Shown: positions 18,851-27,566, numbered from the stretch's first letter. The stretch: DNA of 64,000 nt from Shinella sp. XGS7 (GCF_020535565.1 NZ_CP084758.1:3547001-3611000), one strand, 5' to 3'. Notes: generated by a model not told the origin, from the sequence alone. Numbers and translations: made by a program.

Positions 18851-19204
18851 CTACCGTTTAAACAGAAATGCCAGCAAGGCCACCCAAGCCACAAAGCCGA
18901 GAACCAGTCCTGCCTTGATGGCCGACAAGTTGGCAAGCCACTTTGAATTTGGATGGAGCTTGCGCATTTCCATCAGCTCACGCCGAGCGAGGGCGGCATT
19001 CGACTCTCCCCGGTAGGGATGTCGGGGGAGATCTTTTGTCAAAGGAATGAAGGCCTCTCCGACAAGCACCATGCATCCCAGCGGATAGACAAAGCAGACA
19101 GCCAGGAATGAGCGCTCATCCATTCCGAGCTTGTGCAGCCAGATCGAGCCTGCAATCAAAGCGAAGGCCGAAAGAAAACAGAATGCACGCGTAGCGTTGG
19201 ACAT
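18851..19204 (-). CDS. Small hypothetical membrane protein (gene cassette)
   Basis: 117 residues, no family recognised. Two N-terminal membrane segments (AFCFLSAFALIAGSIWLHKLG and FLAVCFVYPLGCMVLVGEAF) are followed by a charged stretch (RHPYRGESNAALARRELMEMRKLHP) and a C-terminal membrane segment (AGLVLGFVAWVALLAFLF). Codon use and GC (about 55%) are clearly unlike the neighbouring core genes. The ATG lies only four bases after an attC core on the same strand, as is usual for the next gene of an integron cassette array; a TTG at 19213 lies inside that core and is less likely. I could not find an attC after its stop. Confidence 0.7.
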   Translation of the reverse strand: MSNATRAFCFLSAFALIAGSIWLHKLGMDERSFLAVCFVYPLGCMVLVGEAFIPLTKDLPRHPYRGESNAALARRELMEMRKLHPNSKWLANLSAIKAGLVLGFVAWVALLAFLFKR

Positions 19205-19207
19205 GAG

Positions 19208-19276
19208 GCTCAACGTTGAACCTGAGCCGCGAGCAGCGGCTTGCCGACGCGAGTCGGCTCATGCGACTGGTTGGGT
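19208..19276 (-). repeat. Integron-type attC site
   Basis: On the minus strand the segment starts with ACCCAAC (R'', RYYYAAC) and ends with GTTGAGC (R', GTTRRRY). The inner arms TGAGCCG and CGGCTCA are complementary, and further complementary GC-rich arms lie between them. At 69 bases it has the size and imperfect-hairpin structure of an attC site, and it separates the two low-GC minus-strand genes. The stop of the upstream gene lies inside it, as is common in cassettes. No integrase gene is visible in the window. Confidence 0.75.
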
Positions 19277-19675
19277 GCCATCCGACTTAGAGGGTTCGTA
19301 TCCTGTTCCGCCGCAATGGAAACAGTACTCAGAGAGGCCATTGAATCCGCCACACTTCGAACATAGCTTCTGGTACTCGCCGAGTTCAACAGCGCCTTGC
19401 AATTTCTCTGGAATAGTCTGTCGTTGAGCCATTCGCAACTTCACGGCACCTTTGTTCTTGCACACCGCACAGGTGAGCTCATCCAGGACATGGGCAGGTA
19501 GTTCGGCAACCAACTTCGGATTGAAACCGTGATTGAATATTTCAAGCTTCTGCTTCTTCTTAAGTCGCTCGGCAGTGATTTCAATCCATGACTGGCTCAC
19601 CTGCGTGCCACGGCCGCAGTTGATGCAAACGGCAGTGTCGCCAGCACGCAGCGCTTTTGAATCATCTTTCGACAT
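19259..19675 (-). CDS. Multi-CxxC (zinc-ribbon) hypothetical protein (gene cassette)
   Basis: 138 residues with four CxxC knuckles: CINC near residue 17, CAVC near 69, CSKC and CFHC near 106 and 119, suggesting two zinc ribbons. The rest has a basic/polar segment (TAERLKKKQKLEIFNHGF). Family not recognised; a nucleic-acid or protein-binding role is only a guess. GC is about 51%, far below the surroundings. ATG 19675 is preferred over a GTG at 19699. The gene is bounded by GTTAGGT upstream and an attC at its 3' end, making it a typical cassette. Confidence 0.7.
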   Translation of the reverse strand: MSKDDSKALRAGDTAVCINCGRGTQVSQSWIEITAERLKKKQKLEIFNHGFNPKLVAELPAHVLDELTCAVCKNKGAVKLRMAQRQTIPEKLQGAVELGEYQKLCSKCGGFNGLSEYCFHCGGTGYEPSKSDGTQPVA

Positions 19676-19697
19676 ACCCGATTTTTCCCTGAACTGC

Positions 19698-19736
19698 ACC
19701 TAACTAAGTTGCAAGCAGATCGTTAACGATATCTGC
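19698..19736 (-). repeat. Cassette boundary: R'-like core plus near-perfect palindrome
   Basis: GTTAGGT (minus strand, 19704-19698) fits the GTTRRRY core and sits 22 bases before the cassette ATG. Just upstream lies ATCGTTAACGAT (19719-19730), a perfect 12-base palindrome extended by GCAGAT and ATCTGC arms to 19715-19736. This could be what is left of an adjacent attC or an insertion site; a full attC is not present. Confidence 0.4.
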
Positions 19737-19811
19737 CCAATATTTGAGCACAGCGCCAGAGCGCCCTCACCACAGCCAAGGCCGCCAGCTCAAGCCCCGG
19801 CCTGCGCTCCC

Positions 19812-20633
19812 TCACGACTTCCTCACCACCCCCGCCGACCTCCCCGGCAGCAGCCCCGCCCCAGCGCGCACGCAGTTGCGGCCGGCGGCCTTGGCGCTGT
19901 AGAGCGCTTCGTCGGCCTCGGAGATGAGCTGGTCCAGGGTGATGTGGTGGTCGGCCAGGGCGGCCACGCCCAGGCTGGCGCTCACGGGAATCACGGCGCC
20001 CTCCCAGCGGAAGTCCAGGGCCTGTATGCCTTCGCGGATGCGCTCGGCCACGTCCAGGGCGCCCAGGGGATCGGTGTGGGGGAGGAAGATGATGAACTCC
20101 TCGCCACCAAAGCGGGCCAGCACATCGGCCTGGCGCAGGGTCTCGCAGCTGACCTCGGCAATGCGGCGCAGCAGCTGGTCGCCGCAGAGGTGGCCGTGAC
20201 GGTCGTTCACCAGCTTGAAGTGGTCCACATCCAGCAGCAGCAGGGCGCAGGCGGTGTCGTAGCGGCGGGCGCGCGACCATTCGCGCTCCACCAGCTCCAG
20301 GAAATGGCGGCGGTTGAAGGTGCCGGTCAGCCCGTCGAGCGTGGCATGGCGGCTCATGCGCAGGTGGGCGCGGTCCAGGTGCTGGACCAGGCTCAGGAAG
20401 AGGTAGCCGAAGACGCTGGTGATGCCCAGGGCGCAGGCGCTGGCGCTCAGCGCGGCGATCAGGCGGTTGCCCTCGCCCAGCAGGCTGATCACGAGCTGGG
20501 AGATCAGCACCGAAAGCAGCCAGACGGCGCCCACCAGCAGGGCCAGGCTGCGCCCCAGGCCCAGGCGCTGCACCCAGCGGTTCAGGACGGGCAGCCAGGC
20601 GGGCTGTTCGGGGTCGTGCTGAGGCTGGGGCAT
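19812..20633 (-). CDS. Membrane-bound diguanylate cyclase (GGDEF)
   Basis: 273 residues. Two hydrophobic segments (SLALLVGAVWLLSVLISQLVI and IAALSASACALGITSVFGYLF) precede a complete GGDEF domain: DGLTGTFNRRHFLE, LLLLDVDHFKLVNDRHGH, ARFGGEEFIIFLP and ISEADEALYSAKAAGRN. The GGEEF form is active in this family. RQAD stands five residues before GGEEF, matching the RxxD inhibitory I-site, so product inhibition by c-di-GMP is expected. No periplasmic sensor domain is visible; input may come through the membrane part. Confidence 0.92.
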   Translation of the reverse strand: MPQPQHDPEQPAWLPVLNRWVQRLGLGRSLALLVGAVWLLSVLISQLVISLLGEGNRLIAALSASACALGITSVFGYLFLSLVQHLDRAHLRMSRHATLDGLTGTFNRRHFLELVEREWSRARRYDTACALLLLDVDHFKLVNDRHGHLCGDQLLRRIAEVSCETLRQADVLARFGGEEFIIFLPHTDPLGALDVAERIREGIQALDFRWEGAVIPVSASLGVAALADHHITLDQLISEADEALYSAKAAGRNCVRAGAGLLPGRSAGVVRKS

Positions 20634-20718
20634 CCGGGAACTTCTGTTGGGGGCGAGGCAGCCCTATTCGACCACAGGGCCGCCGCCGCGGTGCGGATCG
20701 GCCCTGGGCCACCCCCGC

Positions 20719-20756
20719 AAAAGAGGGGCGCGCCACCGGTTTCGGCGACGCGCCCC
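20719..20756 (-). terminator. Rho-independent terminator after emrB
   Basis: On the minus strand, GGGGCGCGTCGCC pairs with GGTGGCGCGCCCC around a GAAACC loop, with one mismatched position, and is followed by TCTTTT. It lies about 90 bases after the emrB stop and would end the marR-nodT-emrA-emrB transcript. Confidence 0.75.
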
Positions 20757-20841
20757 GCGCGAGGTGCAACAGATCGTGTGAGCGGGCGGGTGGCCGGCGG
20801 TGCCAAGCGCGCTAGCTAGCGCCCAGCCCGGCCGGCTGCCC

Positions 20842-22410
20842 TCAGTGCGCGCCCCCGGCGTCCACCGGCGCCCCTGCCATGCGGGCCGGGCGGCGGGTCA
20901 GCCAGATGCTGGCGATCAGCAGCAGGAAGAGCACGGCCGAGGCCAGGAAGATGTCGTCCGCAGCCCGGGTGAAGGCCTGCTGGTCGATCAGGCGGTTGAT
21001 CTGGGCCAGGGCCTGATCGGGGCTGAGGCCGGCGGACGCCAGGCGGCTCAGGGTTTCGCCGGCCACCGGGTCGCCCTGCCCCAGGCGCTCCACCAGGTGG
21101 TGGTGATGCAGGGTGGCCCGGTTCTCCCACACCGTGGTGGAGATGGAGGTGCCCATGGCCCCGGCGGTGATGCGCACGAAGTTCGACAGACCGGCCGCCG
21201 CGGCGATGCGCTCGGGGGGAATGCCCGAGAGCGTCAGCGTGGTGAGCGGGATGAAGAAGAAGGCCAGGGCCGCGCCCTGCAGCACGGTGGGGATCATGAT
21301 GGTGCCGAAATCGGTCTGCGGCGTGAAGTTGGAGCGCATGCCCAGCACCACGGCAAACATCACGAAGGCAAAGCTGGCCATCAGGCGCGGGTCGAAGCGC
21401 GACACGTTCTTGCCCACCACGGGCGAGAGCAGGATGGCCAGCAGGCCCACCGGCGCGAGCGCCATGCCGGCGTCGGTGGCGGTATAGCCCATCCATTGCT
21501 GCAGCCACAGGGGCAGCAGCACCACATTGCCGAAGAAGAGGCCGTAGGCCACCGAGAGCGTCAGCGCGCCGAACAGGAAGTTGCGCCGTGCGAAGAGGCG
21601 CAGGTCCACCACGGGGTGATCGTCGGTGAGCTCCCAAATCAGGAAGATCACGAAGCCCACCAGGGCCGTCACGCCCAGCAGCTGGATCTCGCCGCTGGCA
21701 AACCAGTCCAGCTCCTTGCCCTTGTCCAGCATCACCTGCAGCGCGCCCACCCAGATCACCAGCAGGGCCAGGCCCACGCCGTCGATGGGCAGCTTGGCCG
21801 TGGGCGTCTCGCGATCACGGTAGATGCTCCAGGTCAGGAAGGCGGCAATCAGGCCCACCGGCACATTGATGTAGAAGATCCAGGGCCATGAGACGTTGTC
21901 CGTGATCCAGCCACCCAAGAGCGGCCCCACCACGGGCGCCACCAGGGTGGTCATGCCCCAGAGCGCCAGGGCCGTGCCGGCCTTGGCCGGCGGGTAGCTG
22001 GACAGCAGCAGGGTCTGCGACAGCGGGATCATGGGCCCGGCCACCAGGCCCTGCAGCACGCGGCAGAACACCAGCATCTCCAGCGAATGCGCAAAGCCGC
22101 AGAGCCAGGAGGCCAGCACGAAGAGCAGCACGCTGGCGGTGAACAGGCGCACGGCTCCGAAGCGCCGGGTCAGCCAGCCCGTCAGGGGCACGGAGATGGC
22201 GTTGGCCACGCCAAAGCTCGTGATCACCCAGGTGCCCTGAGTGGTGCTGACGCCCAGATCGCCCGAGATGGCCGGCAGCGAGACATTGGCGATGGAGCTG
22301 TCCAGCACGTTCATGAAGGTCGCCAGCGAGAGCGCCAGCGTGCCCAGCACCAGGGCCCCGCCCTTGAGCGGCGCCGGTGCGGCGGCCACAGCAGCAGCGG
22401 GCGTGCTCAT
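20842..22410 (-). CDS. emrB: EmrB-type DHA2 MFS multidrug exporter
   Basis: 522 residues and 14 predicted membrane helices, the DHA2 layout. Recognisable blocks are LDSSIANVSLPAISGDLGVSTTQGTWVITSF near residue 37, the motif-A stretch GWLTRRFGAVRLF, and RVLQGLVAGPMIPLSQTLLL with motif C (MTTLVAPVVGPLLGG). It forms a tripartite pump with the EmrA-like adaptor and the NodT-like outer-membrane channel encoded just upstream, exporting hydrophobic drugs or uncouplers by proton motive force. Its ATG overlaps the emrA stop by four bases. Confidence 0.93.
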   Translation of the reverse strand: MSTPAAAVAAAPAPLKGGALVLGTLALSLATFMNVLDSSIANVSLPAISGDLGVSTTQGTWVITSFGVANAISVPLTGWLTRRFGAVRLFTASVLLFVLASWLCGFAHSLEMLVFCRVLQGLVAGPMIPLSQTLLLSSYPPAKAGTALALWGMTTLVAPVVGPLLGGWITDNVSWPWIFYINVPVGLIAAFLTWSIYRDRETPTAKLPIDGVGLALLVIWVGALQVMLDKGKELDWFASGEIQLLGVTALVGFVIFLIWELTDDHPVVDLRLFARRNFLFGALTLSVAYGLFFGNVVLLPLWLQQWMGYTATDAGMALAPVGLLAILLSPVVGKNVSRFDPRLMASFAFVMFAVVLGMRSNFTPQTDFGTIMIPTVLQGAALAFFFIPLTTLTLSGIPPERIAAAAGLSNFVRITAGAMGTSISTTVWENRATLHHHHLVERLGQGDPVAGETLSRLASAGLSPDQALAQINRLIDQQAFTRAADDIFLASAVLFLLLIASIWLTRRPARMAGAPVDAGGAH

Positions 22411-23615
22411 GACTTGAGGGCGGCGGCGCCGCTATGGGCGCGGATGATGCGCTGCACCTCCTCGTCGGCGCGCTGCTCCTGCAGCTCGAAGACGGCGGTG
22501 CGGGCCGGGGCGCGCTGGCTGGCGGCCTGGCTCAGGCTGGGGCCGTCCTGCTGGCGCACGTCCACCTTCACCTCCATGGACAGGCCCACGCGCAGCGGAT
22601 GCTCGGCCAGTTCCTTGGCATCGAGCTCGATGCGCACGGGCACGCGCTGCACCACCTTGATCCAGTTGCCGGTGGCGTTCTGCGCCGGCAGCAGGGCAAA
22701 GGCGGCGCCGGTGCCCGCGCCCAGGCCCACCACCTTGCCGTGGTACTCGAGCTTGTCGCCATAGACATCGGCCAGCAGGGTGGCGCTCTGGCCGATGCGC
22801 AGCTTGGCCAGCTGGCTTTCCTTGAAGTTGGCATCCACCCAGGCCTGCTGCAGGCCCACCACGGCCATCAGCGGCGCGCCGGGATTGATGCGCTGGCCCA
22901 GCTGCACATTGCGACGCGCCACCCAGCCGTCCACCGGGGCCAGCAGCTCATTGCGCTGCAGGGCCAGCCAGGTCTCGCGCAGGCGGGCGGCGGCGCGCAG
23001 CACCTGCGGATGCTGCTGCAGGCTGGTGCCCTCGGTCTGCACCTGGCTGGTGGCCAGCTGCTCGCGCGCGGCCACCTGGGCGGCCTGGGCCGCGGCCAGG
23101 GCGCTCTGGGCGGCCTTGACCTGGCTTTGTGCGTGCTCCAGCTCTTCGCGGCCGATGGCGCCGCTGGCCAGCAGGGGCTGACGGCGCTTGAGGTCGTCCT
23201 GGGCGCGGCTCAGCTCGGACTGCAGGCGCGCCACCTCGGCCTCGCGCTGGCCGATCTGGGCCTTGAGCGTGCTCTGGCCGGCATAGAGGGCGCGCACCTC
23301 GCGCACCGTCTGGCCCAGCTGGGCCTGGGCCTGCTCATAGGCCAGGCGGGCGTCCGCCGGGTCCAGGCTCACCAGGGGCTGGCCGGCCTTGACGAAGTCG
23401 GTGTCGTCGGCATGGATGGCTCGCACCGTGCCGCCCACCTGGGGCGTGATCTGCACCACATTGGCCTGCACATAGGCGTTGTCGGTGCTCTCGTAGCGGC
23501 TGCCCACCACGGTCTGGTAGACGCCATAGGCGCCCAGGGCGATCAGCACGGCCACGGCGGCCAGGGTCAGCGCCTTCTTGCGCGGGTTCTTGGTGTCGGT
23601 GTTGGGGGTGTTCAT
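22407..23615 (-). CDS. emrA: EmrA-type membrane fusion protein
   Basis: 402-residue periplasmic adaptor. One N-terminal membrane anchor (ALTLAAVAVLIALGAYGVYQTVV) is followed by the first lipoyl half (RYESTDNAYVQANVVQITPQVGGTV), a long helical hairpin of about 120 residues rich in Ala, Gln and Glu, then the second lipoyl half (LLAPVDGWVARRNVQLGQRINPG) and beta-barrel. The DNAYV motif is the EmrA/HlyD family marker. It bridges EmrB to the outer-membrane factor. Confidence 0.93.
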   Translation of the reverse strand: MNTPNTDTKNPRKKALTLAAVAVLIALGAYGVYQTVVGSRYESTDNAYVQANVVQITPQVGGTVRAIHADDTDFVKAGQPLVSLDPADARLAYEQAQAQLGQTVREVRALYAGQSTLKAQIGQREAEVARLQSELSRAQDDLKRRQPLLASGAIGREELEHAQSQVKAAQSALAAAQAAQVAAREQLATSQVQTEGTSLQQHPQVLRAAARLRETWLALQRNELLAPVDGWVARRNVQLGQRINPGAPLMAVVGLQQAWVDANFKESQLAKLRIGQSATLLADVYGDKLEYHGKVVGLGAGTGAAFALLPAQNATGNWIKVVQRVPVRIELDAKELAEHPLRVGLSMEVKVDVRQQDGPSLSQAASQRAPARTAVFELQEQRADEEVQRIIRAHSGAAALKS

Positions 23616-23656
23616 GAGGATCTCTTGTGTCTTGTTCTGAGTCGCGAGGCCGGGCT

Positions 23657-25114
23657 TCAGCGCTGGGCCTGCGCCATGGGGGCTGCAGCTTCATTCCAGC
23701 CGCCGCCCAGGCTGCGCACCAGGGCCACCTGGGTACCCAGGCGCTGGGCCTGCAGCTCCAGCTGGCTGCGGCGCTGCTGCAGCAGGTTCTGCTCGGCGCT
23801 CAGCACGGTCAGGTAGTTGCCCAGGCCGGCCTCGTAGCGCTGGCGGGCCAGATCGCGGCTGGCCTGCAGATGGGCAACGGTCTGGGTCTGCTCGGCGTCC
23901 TGGCGCGCCAGGCTGTCCAGCAGGCTGAGCTGGTCGCTGGCCTCGCGCAGGGCTTCCAGCAGCGCGCCGTTGTAGGCGGCCACGGCGCCATCCAGCTCGG
24001 CGGCATTGCCCTTGAGCTGGGCGCGCAGGCGGCCGGTGTCAAAGATGGGCAGGCGCAGCGAGGGGCCGAAGCCCAGCTGGCGGCTGCCGCTCTTGAGCAG
24101 CTGGTCCAAGCCCAGAGAATTGAAGCCGGCAAAGGCCGTGAGGTTCACATTGGGATAGAACTGCGCGCGGGCCTCGGCCACGCCCTGGGTGGCGGCTTCC
24201 ACGCGCCAGCGCGCGGCCACCACATCGGGGCGGCGACCCAGCAGGTCCACGCCAAGGCTGCCCTCGCTGCCCAGATTCAGGGCCTGGGGCAGGCGCGGCT
24301 GCAGCGCGGCCACGGCCTCCTGGGGCTGGGCGCTCAGCGCGGCCAGCTGGTGGCGCAGCAGCTCGGCCTGGGCCTGCAGGGCCAGGTCTTGCCGGCGCAG
24401 CTCGGGCAGGGGCAGCTCGGCGCTGCGCTGCACCGGGGCGTTGTCCAGCCCGGCCTGCACGCGCTGGCGCACCAGGGCCAGGGACTGCTCGCCCTGGCGC
24501 AGCTGCTCGGCCAGCAGCTCGCGCTGGGCCAGCACGCGGCCCAGGTCCAGCCAGCTGCGCACCAGGGCGCTGGAGATGTTCAGGCGCGCGGCCGCGGCGT
24601 CGGCCTGGGCGGCGCGCTCCTGGCCCACGGCCGCCTGCAGGGCGGCGGCATGGCGGCCGAAGAAGTCCCAGTCATAGCTGATGCCGGCCTGCAGATTGGC
24701 GCTGGTGCGCACACTGCCGGCCACGGGCGGGGGCACCAGGCCATGCTCGGTGTAGCGCTGGCGGGTGATGTCGGCGCCCACGCCCACGGTGGGCCGGTCG
24801 GCGGCCTGGGCGTTCTCGATGCCGGCGCCGGCGCGGGCGATGCGGGCCTGGGCCTGGGCCAGGCTGGGGTGGCTGGCCAGGGCGCGCTCCAGCAGCGCGT
24901 CCAGCGCGGCGTCGCCATAGGCGCGCCACCAGTCGCTGTGCAGGGCGGTGAGCGCGGCGCTGGATTCGTTCTTGAGGCCCAGCTCGGCGCCCTGGTAGGC
25001 GCGCGCCGGCTCGGCCAGCTTGGGCAAGGGGGCGCAGGCCGCGAGCAGGCTCAGGGCCGCCAGCGCCGCGGCCAAAGGCCGCAGCGCCGCGAGGGAAAGT
25101 TTCTGATCAGACAT
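23657..25114 (-). CDS. NodT-family outer-membrane efflux lipoprotein
   Basis: 485 residues. The signal peptide ends in a lipobox (LAALSLLAACAPLP), so the mature protein is a lipoprotein anchored at Cys28 or so. Two outer-membrane efflux repeats follow, with the family blocks SDWWRAYGDAALDALLERAL, SYDWDFFGRHAAALQAAV, LLGRRPDVVAARWRVEAA and RYEAGLGNYLTVLSAEQNLL. It is the TolC-like channel of the adjacent Emr pump. The start at 25114 is set by the lipoprotein signal peptide. Confidence 0.93.
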   Translation of the reverse strand: MSDQKLSLAALRPLAAALAALSLLAACAPLPKLAEPARAYQGAELGLKNESSAALTALHSDWWRAYGDAALDALLERALASHPSLAQAQARIARAGAGIENAQAADRPTVGVGADITRQRYTEHGLVPPPVAGSVRTSANLQAGISYDWDFFGRHAAALQAAVGQERAAQADAAAARLNISSALVRSWLDLGRVLAQRELLAEQLRQGEQSLALVRQRVQAGLDNAPVQRSAELPLPELRRQDLALQAQAELLRHQLAALSAQPQEAVAALQPRLPQALNLGSEGSLGVDLLGRRPDVVAARWRVEAATQGVAEARAQFYPNVNLTAFAGFNSLGLDQLLKSGSRQLGFGPSLRLPIFDTGRLRAQLKGNAAELDGAVAAYNGALLEALREASDQLSLLDSLARQDAEQTQTVAHLQASRDLARQRYEAGLGNYLTVLSAEQNLLQQRRSQLELQAQRLGTQVALVRSLGGGWNEAAAPMAQAQR

Positions 25115-25206
25115 GGTGTGTGAGGAAAACTGAGTCTTGAGGTGCAGCGGACGCGCCGGCTCTGGATGTGTTGTGTGTCCGGTCGCGTCTTGGGGGCGGA
25201 CGGGAA

Positions 25207-25707
25207 TCAGCCCTTGGTTTCGCAGCTGCGCAGCAGCTCGCCATTGGCCAGCATGCGGCGCAGCAGGCTCATCAGGGTCTGCCACTCGGCTTCGGTGAAA
25301 CCGGCCAGATGCAGGTTGAACACCTCGGAGAGCACGGCGGGCAGGCCCTGGGCCAGCTCGCGGCCGGCGGGGCTCAGGTCCACCATGACCACGCGGCGGT
25401 CGCTGCTGGAGCGCTCGCGCTGGATCAGCTGCTTGGCCTCCAGGCGGTCGAGCAGGCGCGTGAGCGCGCCCGCATCCAGCCCCATATCGCCCGCCAGCTG
25501 GGCTGCGGGACAGGGGCCCCCGAAGAAGAGCCGGAACAGCGGCAACCACTGCGCATGCGTCAGCCCATGGCCGGCCAGGCGCTTGTCGGCCTGCTGGACG
25601 ATGGACTGCTGCACCCGCTTGATCAGCCAGCCCAGGCTCTCGCCCGGCACATAGCTTTCTGCGCTGTAGAAGGTGGCCGGCGGTGGCGGCTGAGGGGTTT
25701 CTGGCAT
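25207..25707 (-). CDS. MarR-family repressor of the efflux locus
   Basis: 166 residues with a winged helix: LTHAQWLPLFRLFFGGPCPAAQLAGDMGLDAGALTRLLDRLEAKQLI and the wing RERSSSDRRVVMVDLSPAG. It is the first gene of a minus-strand run with nodT, emrA and emrB, and is divergent from an ABC exporter gene 63 bases away. A perfect palindrome sits in that gap, so autoregulation and control of both transcription units is the natural reading, with relief by an exported phenolic-type ligand as in EmrR/MarR relatives (inference). Confidence 0.9.
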   Translation of the reverse strand: MPETPQPPPPATFYSAESYVPGESLGWLIKRVQQSIVQQADKRLAGHGLTHAQWLPLFRLFFGGPCPAAQLAGDMGLDAGALTRLLDRLEAKQLIQRERSSSDRRVVMVDLSPAGRELAQGLPAVLSEVFNLHLAGFTEAEWQTLMSLLRRMLANGELLRSCETKG

Positions 25708-25721
25708 GGGTGGAAATTTAC

Positions 25722-25733
25722 TTGCCTAGGCAA
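25722..25733. promoter_or_regulatory. Perfect 12-base palindrome, probable MarR operator
   Basis: TTGCCTAGGCAA is a perfect palindrome lying 15 bases upstream of the marR start and 37 bases upstream of the divergent ABC gene. The surrounding AAATTTAC and CAAATATTG are AT-rich, unlike the flanks, and fit back-to-back promoters. The half-site TTGCCT also recurs as AAGGCA at 25742-25747. Confidence 0.7.
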
Positions 25734-25769
25734 ATATTGTCAAGGCAGGTATTGCTACACTCAGCCGCC

Positions 25770-27566
25770 ATGAGCACCGCCACCTCCAGCGCCAGCGCCC
25801 GCCCGGGGCCCGGGCAACCCCGTTCGCTCTCGGGCCTGTGGCCCTTTCTCAAGCCCTACCGCGGGCGCATTGCCCTGGCCCTGCTCTTCCTGACCCTGGC
25901 GGCCCTGGCCACCCTGGTCTTCCCCCTGGCCCTGCGCGAGCTGGTGGACCAGGGCGTGGTGGCGGCCGATCCCGGCGAGCGCGTGCTGGCCCTGCGCGGG
26001 CACTTCCTGGCGCTCTTCGGCGTGGGCGCCGCCCTGGGCCTGTTTTCGGCCCTGCGCTTTTATGCCGTGAGCTGGCTGGGCGAGCGCGTGAGCGCCGATC
26101 TGCGCCAGGCGGTGTACGCCCATGTGCTGAGCCAGAGCCCCGAGTTCTTCGAGCACACCCAGACCGGCGAGGTGCTCAGCCGCATCACCACCGACACCAC
26201 CGTGGTGCAAAGCGTGGTGGGCTCCAGCCTCTCAATGGGTCTGCGCAATCTGGTGATGGGCCTGGGGGCCCTGGTGATGCTGGTGCTGACCAATCCCTGG
26301 GTCATGGGCCAGGTGCTGGGCCTGCTGCTGCTGGTGGTGGCGCCGGCGCTCTACTTCGGACGCCGGGTGCGCAAGCTCTCGCGCGCCAGCCAGGACCGTG
26401 TGGCCGACACCAGCGCCATCGCGGCCGAGGTGCTGAATGCCGTGCCCGTGGTGCAGAGCTACACCCAGGAAGGCGCAGAGACCCGCCGCTTTGCCAGCGC
26501 CAGCGAGGCCGCCTTCGACACCGCGCAGCGCCGCGCCCGCGTGCGCGCCGCCCTGGTGGCCTTCATCATCAGCGCCACCTTCGGCGCCCTGCTCTGGGGC
26601 CTGTACCAGGGCACGCAGGCCGTGCTGGCCGGCCGCATCACGGCCGGGCACCTGAGCCAGACCGTGGTCTATGTGATCCTGCTGGTCAGCAGCGTGGCCG
26701 TACTGTCCGAGGTCTGGGGCGAGCTGTCGCAGGCCGCCGGCGCCGCCGAGCGCCTGACGGAACTGCTGGCCACGCGCTCGCCGGTGCGCGAGCCTGCCGC
26801 ACCGCGCGCCTTGCCCCCGGTGCGCGGCGGCTCCACGCTCAGCATTGAGGGCCTGCGCTTTCACTACCCCTCGCGCCCGCAGCAGGCTGCGCTGGAGGAC
26901 GTGGCCCTCACGCTCAAGCCCGGCGAGACCGTGGCCCTGGTGGGCCCCAGCGGCGCAGGCAAGAGCACCCTCTTCCAGCTGCTGCTGCGTTTTTATGACG
27001 CGCAGCAGGGCGAGATCCGGCTGGACGGCGTGCCCATCCGCGAGCTCTCCCTGCAGGCCCTGCGCCAGCGCATTGCCCTGGTGCCGCAGGAGAGCGTGAT
27101 CTTCTCGGCCAATGCGCTGGAGAACATCCGCTACGGCCGCCCGGAGGCCAGCGACGAGGAAGTCATGGCCGCGGCCCGCGCCGCCTTTGCCCACGACTTC
27201 ATCGAGCGCCTGCCCCAGGGCTACCAGACCTTTCTGGGCGAGCGCGGCGTGCGCCTGTCCGGTGGCCAGCGCCAGCGCCTGAGCATTGCGCGGGCCATTC
27301 TGAAGAACCCGCCCCTGCTGCTGCTGGACGAGGCCACCAGCGCCCTGGACGCCGAGAGCGAGCGCATGGTGCAGGCCGCGCTGGAGGCCGCCATGCGCGA
27401 CCGCAGCACCCTGGTCATCGCCCACCGCCTGGCCACGGTGCAGCGCGCCGACCGCATCCTGGTGCTGGAGCATGGCCGCATCGTCGAGTCCGGCACCCAT
27501 GCCGAGCTGCTGGCGAAGGGCGGGCTGTATGCGCGGCTGGCGGCGCTGCAGTTCGAGGCGGGCTGA
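25770..27566 (+). CDS. MsbA/LmrA-type ABC exporter (fused permease and ATPase)
   Basis: 598 residues. An N-terminal six-helix ABC membrane domain (starting FLKPYRGRIALALLFLTLAA) is followed by an ATPase domain: Walker A VGPSGAGKSTLFQLL, Q-loop LVPQESVIFS, signature VRLSGGQRQRLSIARAI, Walker B LLLLDEATSALDAES and the switch His of VIAHRLATVQRADRI. It works as a homodimer or heterodimer exporting lipids or amphipathic drugs. Divergent from the MarR efflux operon and probably under the same repressor. Confidence 0.93.
   Translation: MSTATSSASARPGPGQPRSLSGLWPFLKPYRGRIALALLFLTLAALATLVFPLALRELVDQGVVAADPGERVLALRGHFLALFGVGAALGLFSALRFYAVSWLGERVSADLRQAVYAHVLSQSPEFFEHTQTGEVLSRITTDTTVVQSVVGSSLSMGLRNLVMGLGALVMLVLTNPWVMGQVLGLLLLVVAPALYFGRRVRKLSRASQDRVADTSAIAAEVLNAVPVVQSYTQEGAETRRFASASEAAFDTAQRRARVRAALVAFIISATFGALLWGLYQGTQAVLAGRITAGHLSQTVVYVILLVSSVAVLSEVWGELSQAAGAAERLTELLATRSPVREPAAPRALPPVRGGSTLSIEGLRFHYPSRPQQAALEDVALTLKPGETVALVGPSGAGKSTLFQLLLRFYDAQQGEIRLDGVPIRELSLQALRQRIALVPQESVIFSANALENIRYGRPEASDEEVMAAARAAFAHDFIERLPQGYQTFLGERGVRLSGGQRQRLSIARAILKNPPLLLLDEATSALDAESERMVQAALEAAMRDRSTLVIAHRLATVQRADRILVLEHGRIVESGTHAELLAKGGLYARLAALQFEAG

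Noticed and set aside
23627-25123. 498-codon open frame antisense to nodT
   Set aside because: Composition is that of an antisense shadow; the NodT lipoprotein is unambiguous.
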